A stretch of 28,462 nucleotides of DNA from a virus. Of this stretch, positions 1 through 7,267 are shown piece after piece (position 1 is the first letter of the stretch; every line of letters begins with the position of its first letter). The notes under the pieces are model-generated. The model was not told the DNA's origin. It did no database searches and saw only the letters and a list, made by a program, of their open reading frames with translations. The stretch covers positions 1 through 28,462 of the IMG/VR virus record IMGVR_UViG_3300028197_001985. One strand, written 5' to 3'. Position numbers and translations under genes: made by a program.

Positions 1-1
1 T

Positions 2-79
2 GTAGAAGGTGAGTATAGTTTAGACCAGGTTGGTGAACTCGTTGTATTTAAAAATGGTAAATGGCAGTATCCAGAATAG
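2..79 (+). CDS. C-terminal fragment of an unknown protein (5' end outside window)
   Basis: A reading frame is open from the left edge and stops at TAG 77-79. It gives the 25-residue tail VEGEYSLDQVGELVVFKNGK followed by WQYPE. The pattern of short hydrophobic strands ending in a Lys/Trp-rich tail looks like a real protein end. The next plus-strand gene begins 5 nt after this stop, which suggests an operon. The family cannot be recognised from so short a piece. Confidence 0.55.
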   Translation, partial: VEGEYSLDQVGELVVFKNGKWQYPE

Positions 80-84
80 GTACT

Positions 85-627
85 ATGGAATATATAAACA
101 AACTATCGATTCAGATAGATCAAAAACAACTACTAGAAGATGTCGAGTATATACTTGGCTTAACACCGTTATGGCCTAACCAACAAATAAGTCTTACTAG
201 TATTACAGGCGACGATGATTGGGATTGTAGTATAGGTAAAATAGCCAATTTAAACTATAGTGAACACGAGTTTACTACTATCAATAACAGTATAAAAGAC
301 CGTTATATAGGCAGTTTAATTGAAAGTTTAGCACCTAACTACTGTAGATGGCGTATAATGAATAAAGCAAGACGCACATGTTATAGTGTTCATCATGACG
401 GCATAGACCATGTAATGCGCCTACACATACCTGTTGTAACGAACGATCAAAACTTTTTAATGTTCTACACGGATACGCCTAAAGCAAGTGATACAGGTAC
501 TGATATTTCTATTAAACATTATAACTTAGCACCAGGAAATGCGTATCTAATGCGTACTAATTATTTACATTCTGCTGTGAATTTCAGCAATGATGATAGA
601 ATACACATTGTAGCAACGCAGATTTAA
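85..627 (+). CDS. Asp/Asn beta-hydroxylase-like 2OG-Fe(II) oxygenase
   Basis: A 180-residue protein with the layout of the aspartyl/asparaginyl beta-hydroxylase cupin family. It has a His-x-Asp iron motif within YSVHHDG, then RLHIPV, then APGNAYLMRTNYLHSAVN supplying the distal His, and DRIHIV supplying an Arg that would bind 2-oxoglutarate. Such enzymes hydroxylate side chains using Fe(II), O2 and 2-oxoglutarate; the substrate is unknown. I chose ATG 85 rather than the in-frame ATG 61 because the preceding gene ends at 79 and an AGG lies just upstream of 85. With the partial gene before it, this is the only plus-strand gene seen. It meets the minus-strand glutaredoxin tail to tail, with 4 nt shared. 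Confidence 0.75.
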   Translation: MEYINKLSIQIDQKQLLEDVEYILGLTPLWPNQQISLTSITGDDDWDCSIGKIANLNYSEHEFTTINNSIKDRYIGSLIESLAPNYCRWRIMNKARRTCYSVHHDGIDHVMRLHIPVVTNDQNFLMFYTDTPKASDTGTDISIKHYNLAPGNAYLMRTNYLHSAVNFSNDDRIHIVATQI

Positions 628-932
628 TCTACTAATACTTCTTTTAATTCGCCTGCTGAGTGCATTTCAGTTATAATATCGCAACCGCCTATCAGTTCAC
701 CTTTAACAAATAATTGTGGGAATGTAGGCCAATCGCTTACACTAGGTAGTGTTGCTCTAATTTCGGGATCTTGTAGTATGTCCATGTAACTAAACTCTAT
801 TTGATATTCCTTTAACACCTCTACTACTCTAGCAGAAAAACCGCATTGTGGTTGATGTGGATTTCCTTTCATGAATAAAATAATATTATTTTCTGATATC
901 ATTTGTTCTAATTGTTGTTTAACTTCTGACAT
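624..932 (-). CDS. grxD: monothiol (CGFS-type) glutaredoxin
   Basis: A 102-residue protein of normal length for single-domain monothiol glutaredoxins. It carries the CGFS active site at residues 30-33, the upstream Lys of MKG, and the WPTFPQLFVKGELIGGCDI segment (cis-Pro loop and GG glutathione-binding motif). In bacteria Grx4/GrxD proteins bind a bridging 2Fe-2S cluster with glutathione and pass it to client proteins. They are poor general thiol reductants. The start codon overlaps the stop of the dithiol glutaredoxin upstream (TAATG), so the two should be translationally coupled. The family call is firm; the role in Fe-S supply during infection is inference. Confidence 0.93.
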   Translation of the reverse strand: MSEVKQQLEQMISENNIILFMKGNPHQPQCGFSARVVEVLKEYQIEFSYMDILQDPEIRATLPSVSDWPTFPQLFVKGELIGGCDIITEMHSAGELKEVLVD

Positions 933-1162
933 TATTTACTTGCGTCTACTAATGCTTTAAACTCTGTGAACCCACCAATTTTATTGCCGTCGACAATAAT
1001 TTGCGGGAATGTTCTAGCACCTGGAAATGTTTCCATTAGTGTCTCTCTGTTAAAGTCCTCATCTAACATTTTGTATGTTAGTTCGTGGCCTTCTCTTTCT
1101 GCTAATGCCTTTGCTTGAACGCAATAAGGACATTGTGGTTTGCTATATATTTCAACTTTCAT
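932..1162 (-). CDS. dithiol glutaredoxin (CPYC)
   Basis: A 76-residue classical glutaredoxin with CPYC at residues 11-14, TFPQIIVDG (cis-Pro loop) and GGFTEF (glutathione-binding Gly-Gly). The likely role is electron donor to the phage class Ia ribonucleotide reductase encoded in the same window, as T4 NrdC and host Grx proteins do. There is no Shine-Dalgarno sequence. Instead a TATAAATA late motif lies exactly 5 nt before the ATG. It is coupled to the CGFS glutaredoxin downstream through TAATG. Confidence 0.93.
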   Translation of the reverse strand: MKVEIYSKPQCPYCVQAKALAEREGHELTYKMLDEDFNRETLMETFPGARTFPQIIVDGNKIGGFTEFKALVDASK

Positions 1163-1167
1163 ACTTT

Positions 1168-1175
1168 TATTTATA
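1168..1175 (-). promoter_or_regulatory. T4-type late promoter motif, 5 nt before the dithiol glutaredoxin
   Basis: TATAAATA on the minus strand matches the T4 late promoter core exactly. The spacer AAAGT (5 nt) separates it from the ATG at 1162. It overlaps the last codons of the methyltransferase gene upstream. A start site about 6 nt downstream of the core, as in T4, would fall at or beside the ATG. Confidence 0.65.
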
Positions 1176-1830
1176 CCTTACAAATGTACATCCATTGGCC
1201 TCTTGGATGGCCGAATGTATTATTAAATATTTTAGTATACCCACATTCGCTGACTATACTATCCATTACTTTTCTGTCGTATTGTATATCAACTTTAGAG
1301 TTACTATCTGTGTGTTGTTCCCTTTCTTGACCTGGCCTTTGAAAGTATGTAAAATACACTTTTGTATTTTCATGGCATACACGTTTAATATTATTTAAAC
1401 ATTTTTTAATGTCTTGTTCATTTAGATGAGACATTAAACTCTGACACCATACATAATCTACTGGCTTGTCAACAAAGTCAACATTAAATTCAGAATTAAC
1501 TGAAAATTTAGGGCTCTTATTAAAAACTATTTGTTCATCAAACACATCGTTTAATCCAAACTCTATTAGTTCTGGCATTCTATCTAACCCGTAATAGTTG
1601 TTTTTATTTAAGTATGGAACTATCTTTTGTGCTGTGCGACATGCTCCGCACCCAACATCTAAAAATACATGTTCTGGCTTTAGACCTTGTTCAACTAGAT
1701 AGGTGTAATGTGTGTCGGAATGCTGATCAAAATTATCTCTATTATTAGAACCTATAAACATTATGGCCCCGTTGTTTTCGATTTTTTTGGAATATTCTTG
1801 TTGTAATGGAGAACTATCGGTATCAGTCAT
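1171..1830 (-). CDS. class I SAM-dependent methyltransferase
   Basis: 219 residues. Motif I of Rossmann-fold methyltransferases is seen as VFLDVGCGACRTAQ (residues 55-68, DxGxG type). It is followed by NYYGLDRMPELIEFG, where the acidic residue after beta-2 would hold the ribose of S-adenosylmethionine, and by VDYVWCQSLMSHL at the motif IV position. No DNA-methylase (N/D)PP(Y/F) motif is present, so a small-molecule, lipid, sugar or protein substrate is more likely. The ATG at 1830 follows a late-like TGTAAATA motif at 5 nt spacing. Confidence 0.82.
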   Translation of the reverse strand: MTDTDSSPLQQEYSKKIENNGAIMFIGSNNRDNFDQHSDTHYTYLVEQGLKPEHVFLDVGCGACRTAQKIVPYLNKNNYYGLDRMPELIEFGLNDVFDEQIVFNKSPKFSVNSEFNVDFVDKPVDYVWCQSLMSHLNEQDIKKCLNNIKRVCHENTKVYFTYFQRPGQEREQHTDSNSKVDIQYDRKVMDSIVSECGYTKIFNNTFGHPRGQWMYICKV

Positions 1831-1835
1831 AGTTG

Positions 1836-1843
1836 TATTTACA
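1836..1843 (-). promoter_or_regulatory. late-like promoter motif, 5 nt before the methyltransferase
   Basis: TGTAAATA (one mismatch to TATAAATA), spacer CAACT of 5 nt, then the ATG at 1830. It is the weakest of the six exactly spaced motifs, and is listed because the spacing is identical. Confidence 0.4.
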
Positions 1844-1876
1844 CCTCTTAAACGTTTTTATTGTGTAGAAAAGGTA

Positions 1877-2281
1877 TTAACTTACGCCTGATGGATCCTG
1901 TACGTCGTCTCTTTCAAAATCAGGATCAACTACTTTAACATCGTCCTGGCTACCGTCACCAGTCATGTCGTCTCCTGGTGGTACTGCTTGGGTATTTTCT
2001 AAGTAGTGCTTGGCATCGCTAATGTATGCTCCTGCTTTTGTAATCTTTGCTTGCCACCAATTAGGGAAATCTGAGTCTGGCAATTCTTTTAACATTTTAG
2101 CCAATTCGACTGTATATGTTCCCATTTGATATAACTGTCTTCTAATCATATCACGCTCGTTATCTACATGCCCTACTGCTAGTTTTTCAGCACCTCCGGC
2201 ATCCTTTTCATTTAGCACGTCTGTATATATGCCTGCTAATTTTTGTAATTGTTTTAAATCTTCTTTGCTTACTTTACTCAT
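1877..2281 (-). CDS. uncharacterised phage protein with an N-terminal LAGI motif, possibly virion-associated
   Basis: 134 residues. The N-terminus has DLKQLQKLAGIY, an amphipathic motif that recurs twice in the next protein downstream (LRRMAGL and MRHLAGL). The middle has DFPNWWQAKITKAGAYISDAKHYLE, here split as DFPNWWQAKITK and AGAYISDAKHYLE, which I associate with small conserved proteins of T4-like marine phages. The C-terminus is acidic and looks disordered. A good ribosome site (AAAGGG) precedes the ATG. It ends 46 nt before the methyltransferase gene. No enzymatic motif is seen and no function can be assigned. Confidence 0.75.
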   Translation of the reverse strand: MSKVSKEDLKQLQKLAGIYTDVLNEKDAGGAEKLAVGHVDNERDMIRRQLYQMGTYTVELAKMLKELPDSDFPNWWQAKITKAGAYISDAKHYLENTQAVPPGDDMTGDGSQDDVKVVDPDFERDDVQDPSGVS

Positions 2282-2284
2282 AAA

Positions 2285-4288
2285 TTACCCTTTGCACCTA
2301 TTAACGTATGATTGGTAATCCATTTTTTGATCTTCTTGTGAACGTTGCATTTGATGACCTGTTTCTGTTTCTGTTTCTTTTCTCCAATCTGAAAAACTTA
2401 GTGGACTACCGTCGGTGTAAACTGTACAACCGTTTTTCATCATTGTTCCTGCTTCATCTAAACCTGCTAAATGACGCATTCTTTGTAAGTCTTCGTCTAC
2501 TGCTGGTTCGCCATGGTCTGATTGTTCTCTGTTATCAATTATTTCTTGTACAAGACCTTGTATTGCTTCATCTCTGTCGTCGTCTGCATGTAAGCCATGC
2601 TCTGCACAATACTCATTAAGTTCTTGATCAAAATCTTGTTGACTCATATCCAAGTGCTGAGCTAGTGCTTGTTCACCTTCATCGTCGCATATTGTCATTG
2701 CATCATCAAACATAGTTGACTCTTCGCTTGGCTCCATTGCTGGATCAAAACTTTCTAATTCTGCTGGTTCTTGATCATTGCTGTTTTCACCAAAGTCTGC
2801 GTTAATTTCGTCGTAATCCCATTCGCCGTTGTATTCCATGTCAAATTCTTCTTTAGTCATTTGCATAGCATCTATAATAATATCTTTTAGTCTTCCGGCG
2901 TTTAATATTTTGTTATCGCTTTTTGATCTCATACTTGCGTTTACGCCATGTTCTGCTAGTTTAATAATTTTCATATCTTGTGCTGGCACTTCTCTTTCTA
3001 TACCATGTTCAAATTCTACATCATACCATGCAACATAACCTTCGTTTGTTGGTATTGCGTGACTTTCATAAACTGGTTTGCCTTCTCCCCATTTAGGGTG
3101 AATAATTAATGTGGCACAATCATGCGTTTTGCTATGACAGTTTGGTCTTACATCGAAATCTTCTCTAATGTCGTTTAAATCTAATTCTTCAATTTCTTCT
3201 TCTTTTGTAAATGTTTTACCACTTACTGTAAATTTATCACCTTTCTTTTTACCAACTTGAGCACCGCCAAATGCGTTGCCTTCGCCTGTGTATTCTTCTT
3301 TTACTAGGCCTTTTGATCTAGCAAACTCTAACATACTGTGTAGGCCTTCTGATTTTTGTATGGAGTCTAAAAACTTTTCTCTTGCTGACTTTTCTTCGCC
3401 TTGTCTAGCACTTGACAACATTTCCATCATGTCTTTTAGTGCTCTTGCTTCGCCAACACTAACTTCCATTTCTTCGCCGTCATCCGTTTTTACTGTAGAC
3501 AATGGGTTTTTAATGTCATCGCCGTCTTGCGACATTTCATAACTATCAATTATTTTACCAAGTTGGTCGAACATTGGCTTTTCTTTAAAGCCTGGTACAT
3601 GAGAATAATCGTCATCTTGATCGATGTCGCGTTCTTCTAGACCTGCCATTCTTCTTAGTTCGTTTAAATCTATATTTTCCATTGTCTTATTACCTAATTT
3701 GTTTCGTATCATATTGAATACTGTTTCATTATATTTATCATATAAATCGACAAATGCCTGTTTTGCATCGTCTATATTTTCACTTCCTAGCATAGTTCTT
3801 ATCTGTGACGCACTATTTACTTCATGTCCATTGACTTTAAATGAAGTTGTTGGCACAGTCATTATATATCCGTGCTCTACCATGCTGTCAATTTTATCCA
3901 TACTTGTAAATTTTTGTAAGTATGCTGGTTCGCCGTTTTTCTTTAAACTCATACCACTTGCTGGGAAGTTAAAACGTGGATCATCGAGCATATCTTTCTC
4001 ACTAACAGCAAATATTAAACCATAATTGTTATTAAATCGATTTTTGTATTCGTCGCCGTTATATGTTTGTTTTACTTTTAAAATATTGCTTTGTTCTACA
4101 CCAGTTAAATTCATAATTTTAACCTTTTCGTCAAAACTAAATGGTGATTTGACCGCATCTACTTTTTCCGTAGTAGCAATGTAGACATTCTTAAACTTGC
4201 TGTTTAGCAAATCATAGACACCTTTGTGTCCTTTGTGAAAAGGATGAAATCTACCTGGGTATATTACTATTACGTCACTTGCGTTCAT
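2285..4288 (-). CDS. nucleotidyltransferase (NMNAT/cytidylyltransferase-like) fused to a long acidic region
   Basis: 667 residues. Residues 1-200 form a HIGH-type nucleotidyltransferase: PGRFHPFHKGH at 11-21 contains the HxGH motif, and NSASQIR at 158-164 matches the second (ISSTxxR) motif. Such domains transfer NMP or AMP to small phosphorylated acceptors, as in NadM, CoaD and TagD; the substrate cannot be told. Residues 205 to the end are acidic with no known fold. They include LNELRRMAGLEE, then near the C-terminus LQRMRHLAGLDE, and a Cys/His-containing central block (PNCHSKTHDCATLIIHPKWG). I chose ATG 4288 over 4303 because the nucleotidyltransferase strand begins right after it and GATAAATA lies exactly 5 nt upstream. 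It overlaps nothing downstream and ends 3 nt before the LAGI-motif gene. Confidence 0.8.
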   Translation of the reverse strand: MNASDVIVIYPGRFHPFHKGHKGVYDLLNSKFKNVYIATTEKVDAVKSPFSFDEKVKIMNLTGVEQSNILKVKQTYNGDEYKNRFNNNYGLIFAVSEKDMLDDPRFNFPASGMSLKKNGEPAYLQKFTSMDKIDSMVEHGYIMTVPTTSFKVNGHEVNSASQIRTMLGSENIDDAKQAFVDLYDKYNETVFNMIRNKLGNKTMENIDLNELRRMAGLEERDIDQDDDYSHVPGFKEKPMFDQLGKIIDSYEMSQDGDDIKNPLSTVKTDDGEEMEVSVGEARALKDMMEMLSSARQGEEKSAREKFLDSIQKSEGLHSMLEFARSKGLVKEEYTGEGNAFGGAQVGKKKGDKFTVSGKTFTKEEEIEELDLNDIREDFDVRPNCHSKTHDCATLIIHPKWGEGKPVYESHAIPTNEGYVAWYDVEFEHGIEREVPAQDMKIIKLAEHGVNASMRSKSDNKILNAGRLKDIIIDAMQMTKEEFDMEYNGEWDYDEINADFGENSNDQEPAELESFDPAMEPSEESTMFDDAMTICDDEGEQALAQHLDMSQQDFDQELNEYCAEHGLHADDDRDEAIQGLVQEIIDNREQSDHGEPAVDEDLQRMRHLAGLDEAGTMMKNGCTVYTDGSPLSFSDWRKETETETGHQMQRSQEDQKMDYQSYVNRCKG

Positions 4289-4292
4289 AATA

Positions 4293-4631
4293 CTATTTAT
4301 CACATTCTATCTGTACTACCTTGATTGCTTCTAGTAAGTCGTATGGACTTTTGTGTGCCAGTGGTTCTTGTTGATCAACAATATTCTTATCTTCGTACAT
4401 AGCGGCACCTTTTTCATTTAGTTCAAGGAAAGGAATTTGTTCCGGTGGCAATTCATCATCACACCATATTGCTTCTGTTGGACATTCTGGTTCGCATAAC
4501 GCACAATCAATACATTCGTCTGGATTAATGTATAGCATTTCTGGACCTTCATAGAAACAATCAACTGGACAAACTGTAACACATGCTGTATCTTTACAGC
4601 CAACACACGGACTTCCGACTACAAACGTCAT
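4293..4631 (-). CDS. fdxA: 7Fe (3Fe-4S/4Fe-4S) ferredoxin, FdxA type
   Basis: 112 residues from ATG 4631. The cysteine pattern matches Azotobacter-type ferredoxin I shifted by one. C9, C17, C21 and C50 would hold the 3Fe-4S cluster and C25, C40, C43 and C46 the 4Fe-4S cluster, with C12 as the spare cysteine. The C-terminal extension (about residues 55-112) is usual for this family. It acts as a low-potential electron carrier. ATG 4631 is preferred over 4673 because the family starts MTFVV or similar and the upstream gene ends at 4633. It lies directly after two 2OG-oxygenase-like genes in the same operon. Phage ferredoxins known to me are mainly plant-type 2Fe-2S, so a 7Fe type is notable. 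Confidence 0.93.
   Translation of the reverse strand: MTFVVGSPCVGCKDTACVTVCPVDCFYEGPEMLYINPDECIDCALCEPECPTEAIWCDDELPPEQIPFLELNEKGAAMYEDKNIVDQQEPLAHKSPYDLLEAIKVVQIECDK
4294..4301 (-). promoter_or_regulatory. late promoter motif, 5 nt before the nucleotidyltransferase
   Basis: GATAAATA, spacer GTATT of 5 nt, then ATG 4288. The motif overlaps the last codons and stop of the ferredoxin gene. It supports 4288 as the start. Confidence 0.6.
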
Positions 4632-4632
4632 A

Positions 4633-5313
4633 TTAAATATCGAAGTCTTGTGGTTTTTTAAGGTGTAACGCACTTGGCGTGACTACACCTGTAATAGTCA
4701 AGCAGTACCTAGGCCATAAGCCAGCATTGCCTGTAGCATGATATATTCCTTCTTTCCAACAATGGATATCACCTAATTTGTATTGATGTATAACATCATT
4801 GCCAACACTAACATAGTGTCCCCATTGCCAATCGTTAAGTTGTACTAGGTAACGTATCACTTCTGTGTCATCGCCTACTTTGGCATGATTCCTTCTGTAG
4901 TTGTTGTAACTATCTCTGTGCCATGGAACAAATTTACCCGGTGGCTGTTCTAAAAACATTATTTGAGGATTCCATAATCCGCTTCTTTCAGCCATCAAGT
5001 GTGCTATATGATGTAAGTTTTTTCTAGTTTGTCTACCACCAGTATTATGTTCTGTAAATCCTGCTCTTGTTAAATCGTTATGATAGCCTTCCATGATGTC
5101 TCTTGCTTCTTCATTGTAAGGCTCACCTTTAATACTTACTTCGTCGTATCTATCTTCGTCACTTAAGGCCTCTTTGCACGTAAGCACGCCGTCTCTAAGC
5201 AACGATTCAGGGTTAGTAGTAAATCTACCTACATATTGTACATCAGGGGTTGTATTGGCTGGATCGTAGTGCCAATCAAAGTTTTCTTTATTCCATTCCC
5301 AATAACTATCCAT
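4633..5313 (-). CDS. probable 2OG-Fe(II) oxygenase (Asp/Asn hydroxylase-like)
   Basis: 226 residues. [16 protein letters not shown] supplies a His-x-Asp iron motif, and [22 protein letters not shown] supplies the distal His and an Arg that would bind 2-oxoglutarate. The strand order (iron motif, then [14 protein letters not shown], then the His/Arg strand) fits a double-stranded beta-helix. The first ~90 residues are polar and specific to this protein. The product may hydroxylate a protein side chain or small molecule. Spacing to the neighbours is 3 nt and 1 nt, so it belongs to the 7689-4293 operon between another oxygenase-like gene and the ferredoxin. Confidence 0.72.
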   Translation of the reverse strand: MDSYWEWNKENFDWHYDPANTTPDVQYVGRFTTNPESLLRDGVLTCKEALSDEDRYDEVSIKGEPYNEEARDIMEGYHNDLTRAGFTEHNTGGRQTRKNLHHIAHLMAERSGLWNPQIMFLEQPPGKFVPWHRDSYNNYRRNHAKVGDDTEVIRYLVQLNDWQWGHYVSVGNDVIHQYKLGDIHCWKEGIYHATGNAGLWPRYCLTITGVVTPSALHLKKPQDFDI

Positions 5314-5316
5314 AAA

Positions 5317-5889
5317 TTACTCTGTGTCAAAGAAGAAAGTTTGAAACAATCTTCCAGTATATTTATCTGTTCCAAAGCCAGGTAGCACACTTCTGTGATA
5401 CATGCCGCCTCTATAGATTACAAGCCTGTTATACATGTTGCCCACAAAATTAATCTGCTCCCATTGGTCCATATGACTATCCCCTAAGAAGTCCGCATTA
5501 TTAAAATCACTTTGTGAATTAGCAATGCCGTCCCATTGATAGATGCCTGTAGGTTTATGTTTATATATAGCAGTACCAGAAAGGGCAGGAGCGTCTGGTG
5601 TTAAATATAAAACTGCCGCCCACATTGTTTCGTCATGATGAATCCATGTAGTTGATTCTTCTGTTGTTATTTGATATGCTGTGTTGTATTCTTTAGGCCA
5701 AAATGTAATCTTTGATCTCATTAACCCTTCAAAGAATTCTTTTAGATATGCGTGTTGTTTATCATTTTCAGGGCCTGTCCTGTAACCTGGGTAGTTGCCT
5801 TCTGTAATATATTCTTGTTCTAATGCGTATTCTCGTACTTGATCTACGTTATCGTAAAAGTTATCAAATACTATTAAGTTTTTATCCAT
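5317..5889 (-). CDS. 2OG-Fe(II) oxygenase-like protein (DUF6445-like)
   Basis: 190 residues from ATG 5889, which has a good AAGGA ribosome site; an upstream in-frame ATG at 5928 would run deep into the GH6 gene. Iron motif WIHHDETMWAAVLYLTPDAP includes His-x-Asp, the distal His is in YRGGMYHRS, and the 2OG Arg is in GRLFQTFFF. The N-terminus (VFDNFYDNVDQVREYAL) is typical of phage-encoded P4H-like oxygenases annotated as DUF6445. The substrate is unknown. It overlaps the GH6 gene by 16 nt, so coupled translation is likely. Confidence 0.8.
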   Translation of the reverse strand: MDKNLIVFDNFYDNVDQVREYALEQEYITEGNYPGYRTGPENDKQHAYLKEFFEGLMRSKITFWPKEYNTAYQITTEESTTWIHHDETMWAAVLYLTPDAPALSGTAIYKHKPTGIYQWDGIANSQSDFNNADFLGDSHMDQWEQINFVGNMYNRLVIYRGGMYHRSVLPGFGTDKYTGRLFQTFFFDTE

Positions 5890-6725
5890 GCTGTATTCCT
5901 TACAAGTTGTTCGCCCATTTCTCCCCACATTCTACCTGCCCTAGGACCGCCATTTGCTTTGCCGTCGCTTTCGCCGGGTATTTTAATCCATAAAAACGCA
6001 TCGCATTTTTCAAGTCCTGTGTCACATGTAGGTGGGTTGCCTAATGCTCTACCAGGTGGATTACACCATTCGTTGCCATGTGGACCATTACCGTTGCGGC
6101 TAGTGTCCACAACATAATAATCCTGTGATCTAAGTTCGCATATTTTATTTGCCCACTTACATGATTCTATTGTTGTTCTATAATTACTTACATTAACTGA
6201 GAAGCCTCTTACCTTAGGATTGGTAACCTTATTAAGGTATTGTGCTACTTCTTCTGGACTTAGCCAATTGCTATGCCCTACATCAATATATACAACTGCG
6301 TTTGTTTCAGTTAATATAGTTAATGCGTTTTTAATTAATTGTATTCTATCTTCTGCTTCTCTATCGCTAAGATGTGTTAAATGAGGTATTGCGTCTGGTT
6401 CAAATATAACAATTGGTGCGTGATTGTCTAACCCTAACGCAAAGTCTTGTACAAATTGTAAGTATTCTTCTTGAGTTTTAGCACCACCTTTACTGTATTG
6501 TCCTATGTCTCTGTTAGGCATATTATACACAACCATTACTGGCAATTTGTCGCCGCTTCTTTTAAACAGTCTGTGTAAACTTTTGTGTAAATTTTTTATA
6601 GGTTTAGCACTACGATTGCCGTACCAAAGACTAAGTGGATATTTAAATATTTCTTTTGTTAATGGATATTGTTCTTGATAGTCTTTTACACGATTCCAAT
6701 CAAAGACCCAGAATGGATACTTCAT
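5874..6725 (-). CDS. glycoside hydrolase family 6 (cellulase-family) enzyme
   Basis: 283 residues, about the size of a lone GH6 catalytic domain. The family signature blocks occur in order: VVYNMPNRDIG (65-75), IVIFEPDAIP (105-114), VVYIDVGHSNWL (144-155), GFSVNVSNY (174-182), VVDTSRNGNGP (205-215), EWCNPPGRALGNPPT (219-233) and DAFLWIKIPGESDG (242-255). Asp73 and Asp111 match the conserved GH6 Asp pair, with Asp111 as general acid; Asp254 lies at the proposed base position. All expected catalytic residues are present. GH6 enzymes cleave beta-1,4-glucan with inversion. There is no signal peptide and no carbohydrate-binding module, so release by lysis or carriage in the virion must be assumed. 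It overlaps peptide deformylase upstream (ATGA) and an oxygenase-like gene downstream. Confidence 0.92.
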   Translation of the reverse strand: MKYPFWVFDWNRVKDYQEQYPLTKEIFKYPLSLWYGNRSAKPIKNLHKSLHRLFKRSGDKLPVMVVYNMPNRDIGQYSKGGAKTQEEYLQFVQDFALGLDNHAPIVIFEPDAIPHLTHLSDREAEDRIQLIKNALTILTETNAVVYIDVGHSNWLSPEEVAQYLNKVTNPKVRGFSVNVSNYRTTIESCKWANKICELRSQDYYVVDTSRNGNGPHGNEWCNPPGRALGNPPTCDTGLEKCDAFLWIKIPGESDGKANGGPRAGRMWGEMGEQLVRNTAWIKT

Positions 6726-7267
6726 ACACGTCTAACACTTCTTTTCATGTTAGCATATTTTTTTACAAGTTTGTCTCTTTTTTTAATGGCTCTTTGTAGT
6801 TTAAAGTCGCTTATATAAGATAAATTAAGTACACCATGTAAATGATCTGTTTCATGCTGAAAGCATCTAGCATCCATTCCTTGTAGTTCTAGTAATTGTT
6901 CTTCACCTTTTCTATCTTGAAATTTAACTTGAATACCTTCTGGTCGTGTAACATGAAAGAATAAACCTGGAAATGTTAAGCACCCTTCTTCGAGACTTGT
7001 TGTTTCTTCTGACTGAAACATTATTTCAGGATTGTAAACAGCGGTATTGCCTAATGTACTGTGAGACATTACAAACATTTTAACAGTATTACCTAGTTGC
7101 GGTGCGGCTAAACCTAACCCCATTCTGTCTCTCATCAATTGAAACATTTCTTGCTCAACTGTTTGCCAAACAATGTCAGTTTCTAATGGATCAATATCTG
7201 CTGGGTTATGTAGTGCTGGATGTTTTGGTTCAACTAATGTGTTGTTCCATAGTGTTGCGTATTCCAT
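6722..7267 (-). CDS. def: peptide deformylase
   Basis: 181 residues with the three family motifs: GLGLAAPQLG (residues 50-59), EEGCLTFPG (93-101, metal ligand Cys96) and QHETDHLHG (137-145, ligands His138 and His142, catalytic Glu139). It removes the formyl group from nascent peptides. ATG 7267 is preferred over ATG 7279 because it overlaps the stop of the upstream gene as TAATG and follows a GGAAGGG ribosome site. Marine T4-like phages often carry a deformylase gene. Its reading frame is intact to a basic C-terminal tail. Confidence 0.95.
   Translation of the reverse strand: MEYATLWNNTLVEPKHPALHNPADIDPLETDIVWQTVEQEMFQLMRDRMGLGLAAPQLGNTVKMFVMSHSTLGNTAVYNPEIMFQSEETTSLEEGCLTFPGLFFHVTRPEGIQVKFQDRKGEEQLLELQGMDARCFQHETDHLHGVLNLSYISDFKLQRAIKKRDKLVKKYANMKRSVRRV

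Noticed and set aside
1075-1398. Plus-strand open frame of 107 codons opposite the glutaredoxin and methyltransferase genes
   Set aside because: It lies opposite two genes with clear family motifs, has a low-complexity hydrophobic composition and no ribosome site.
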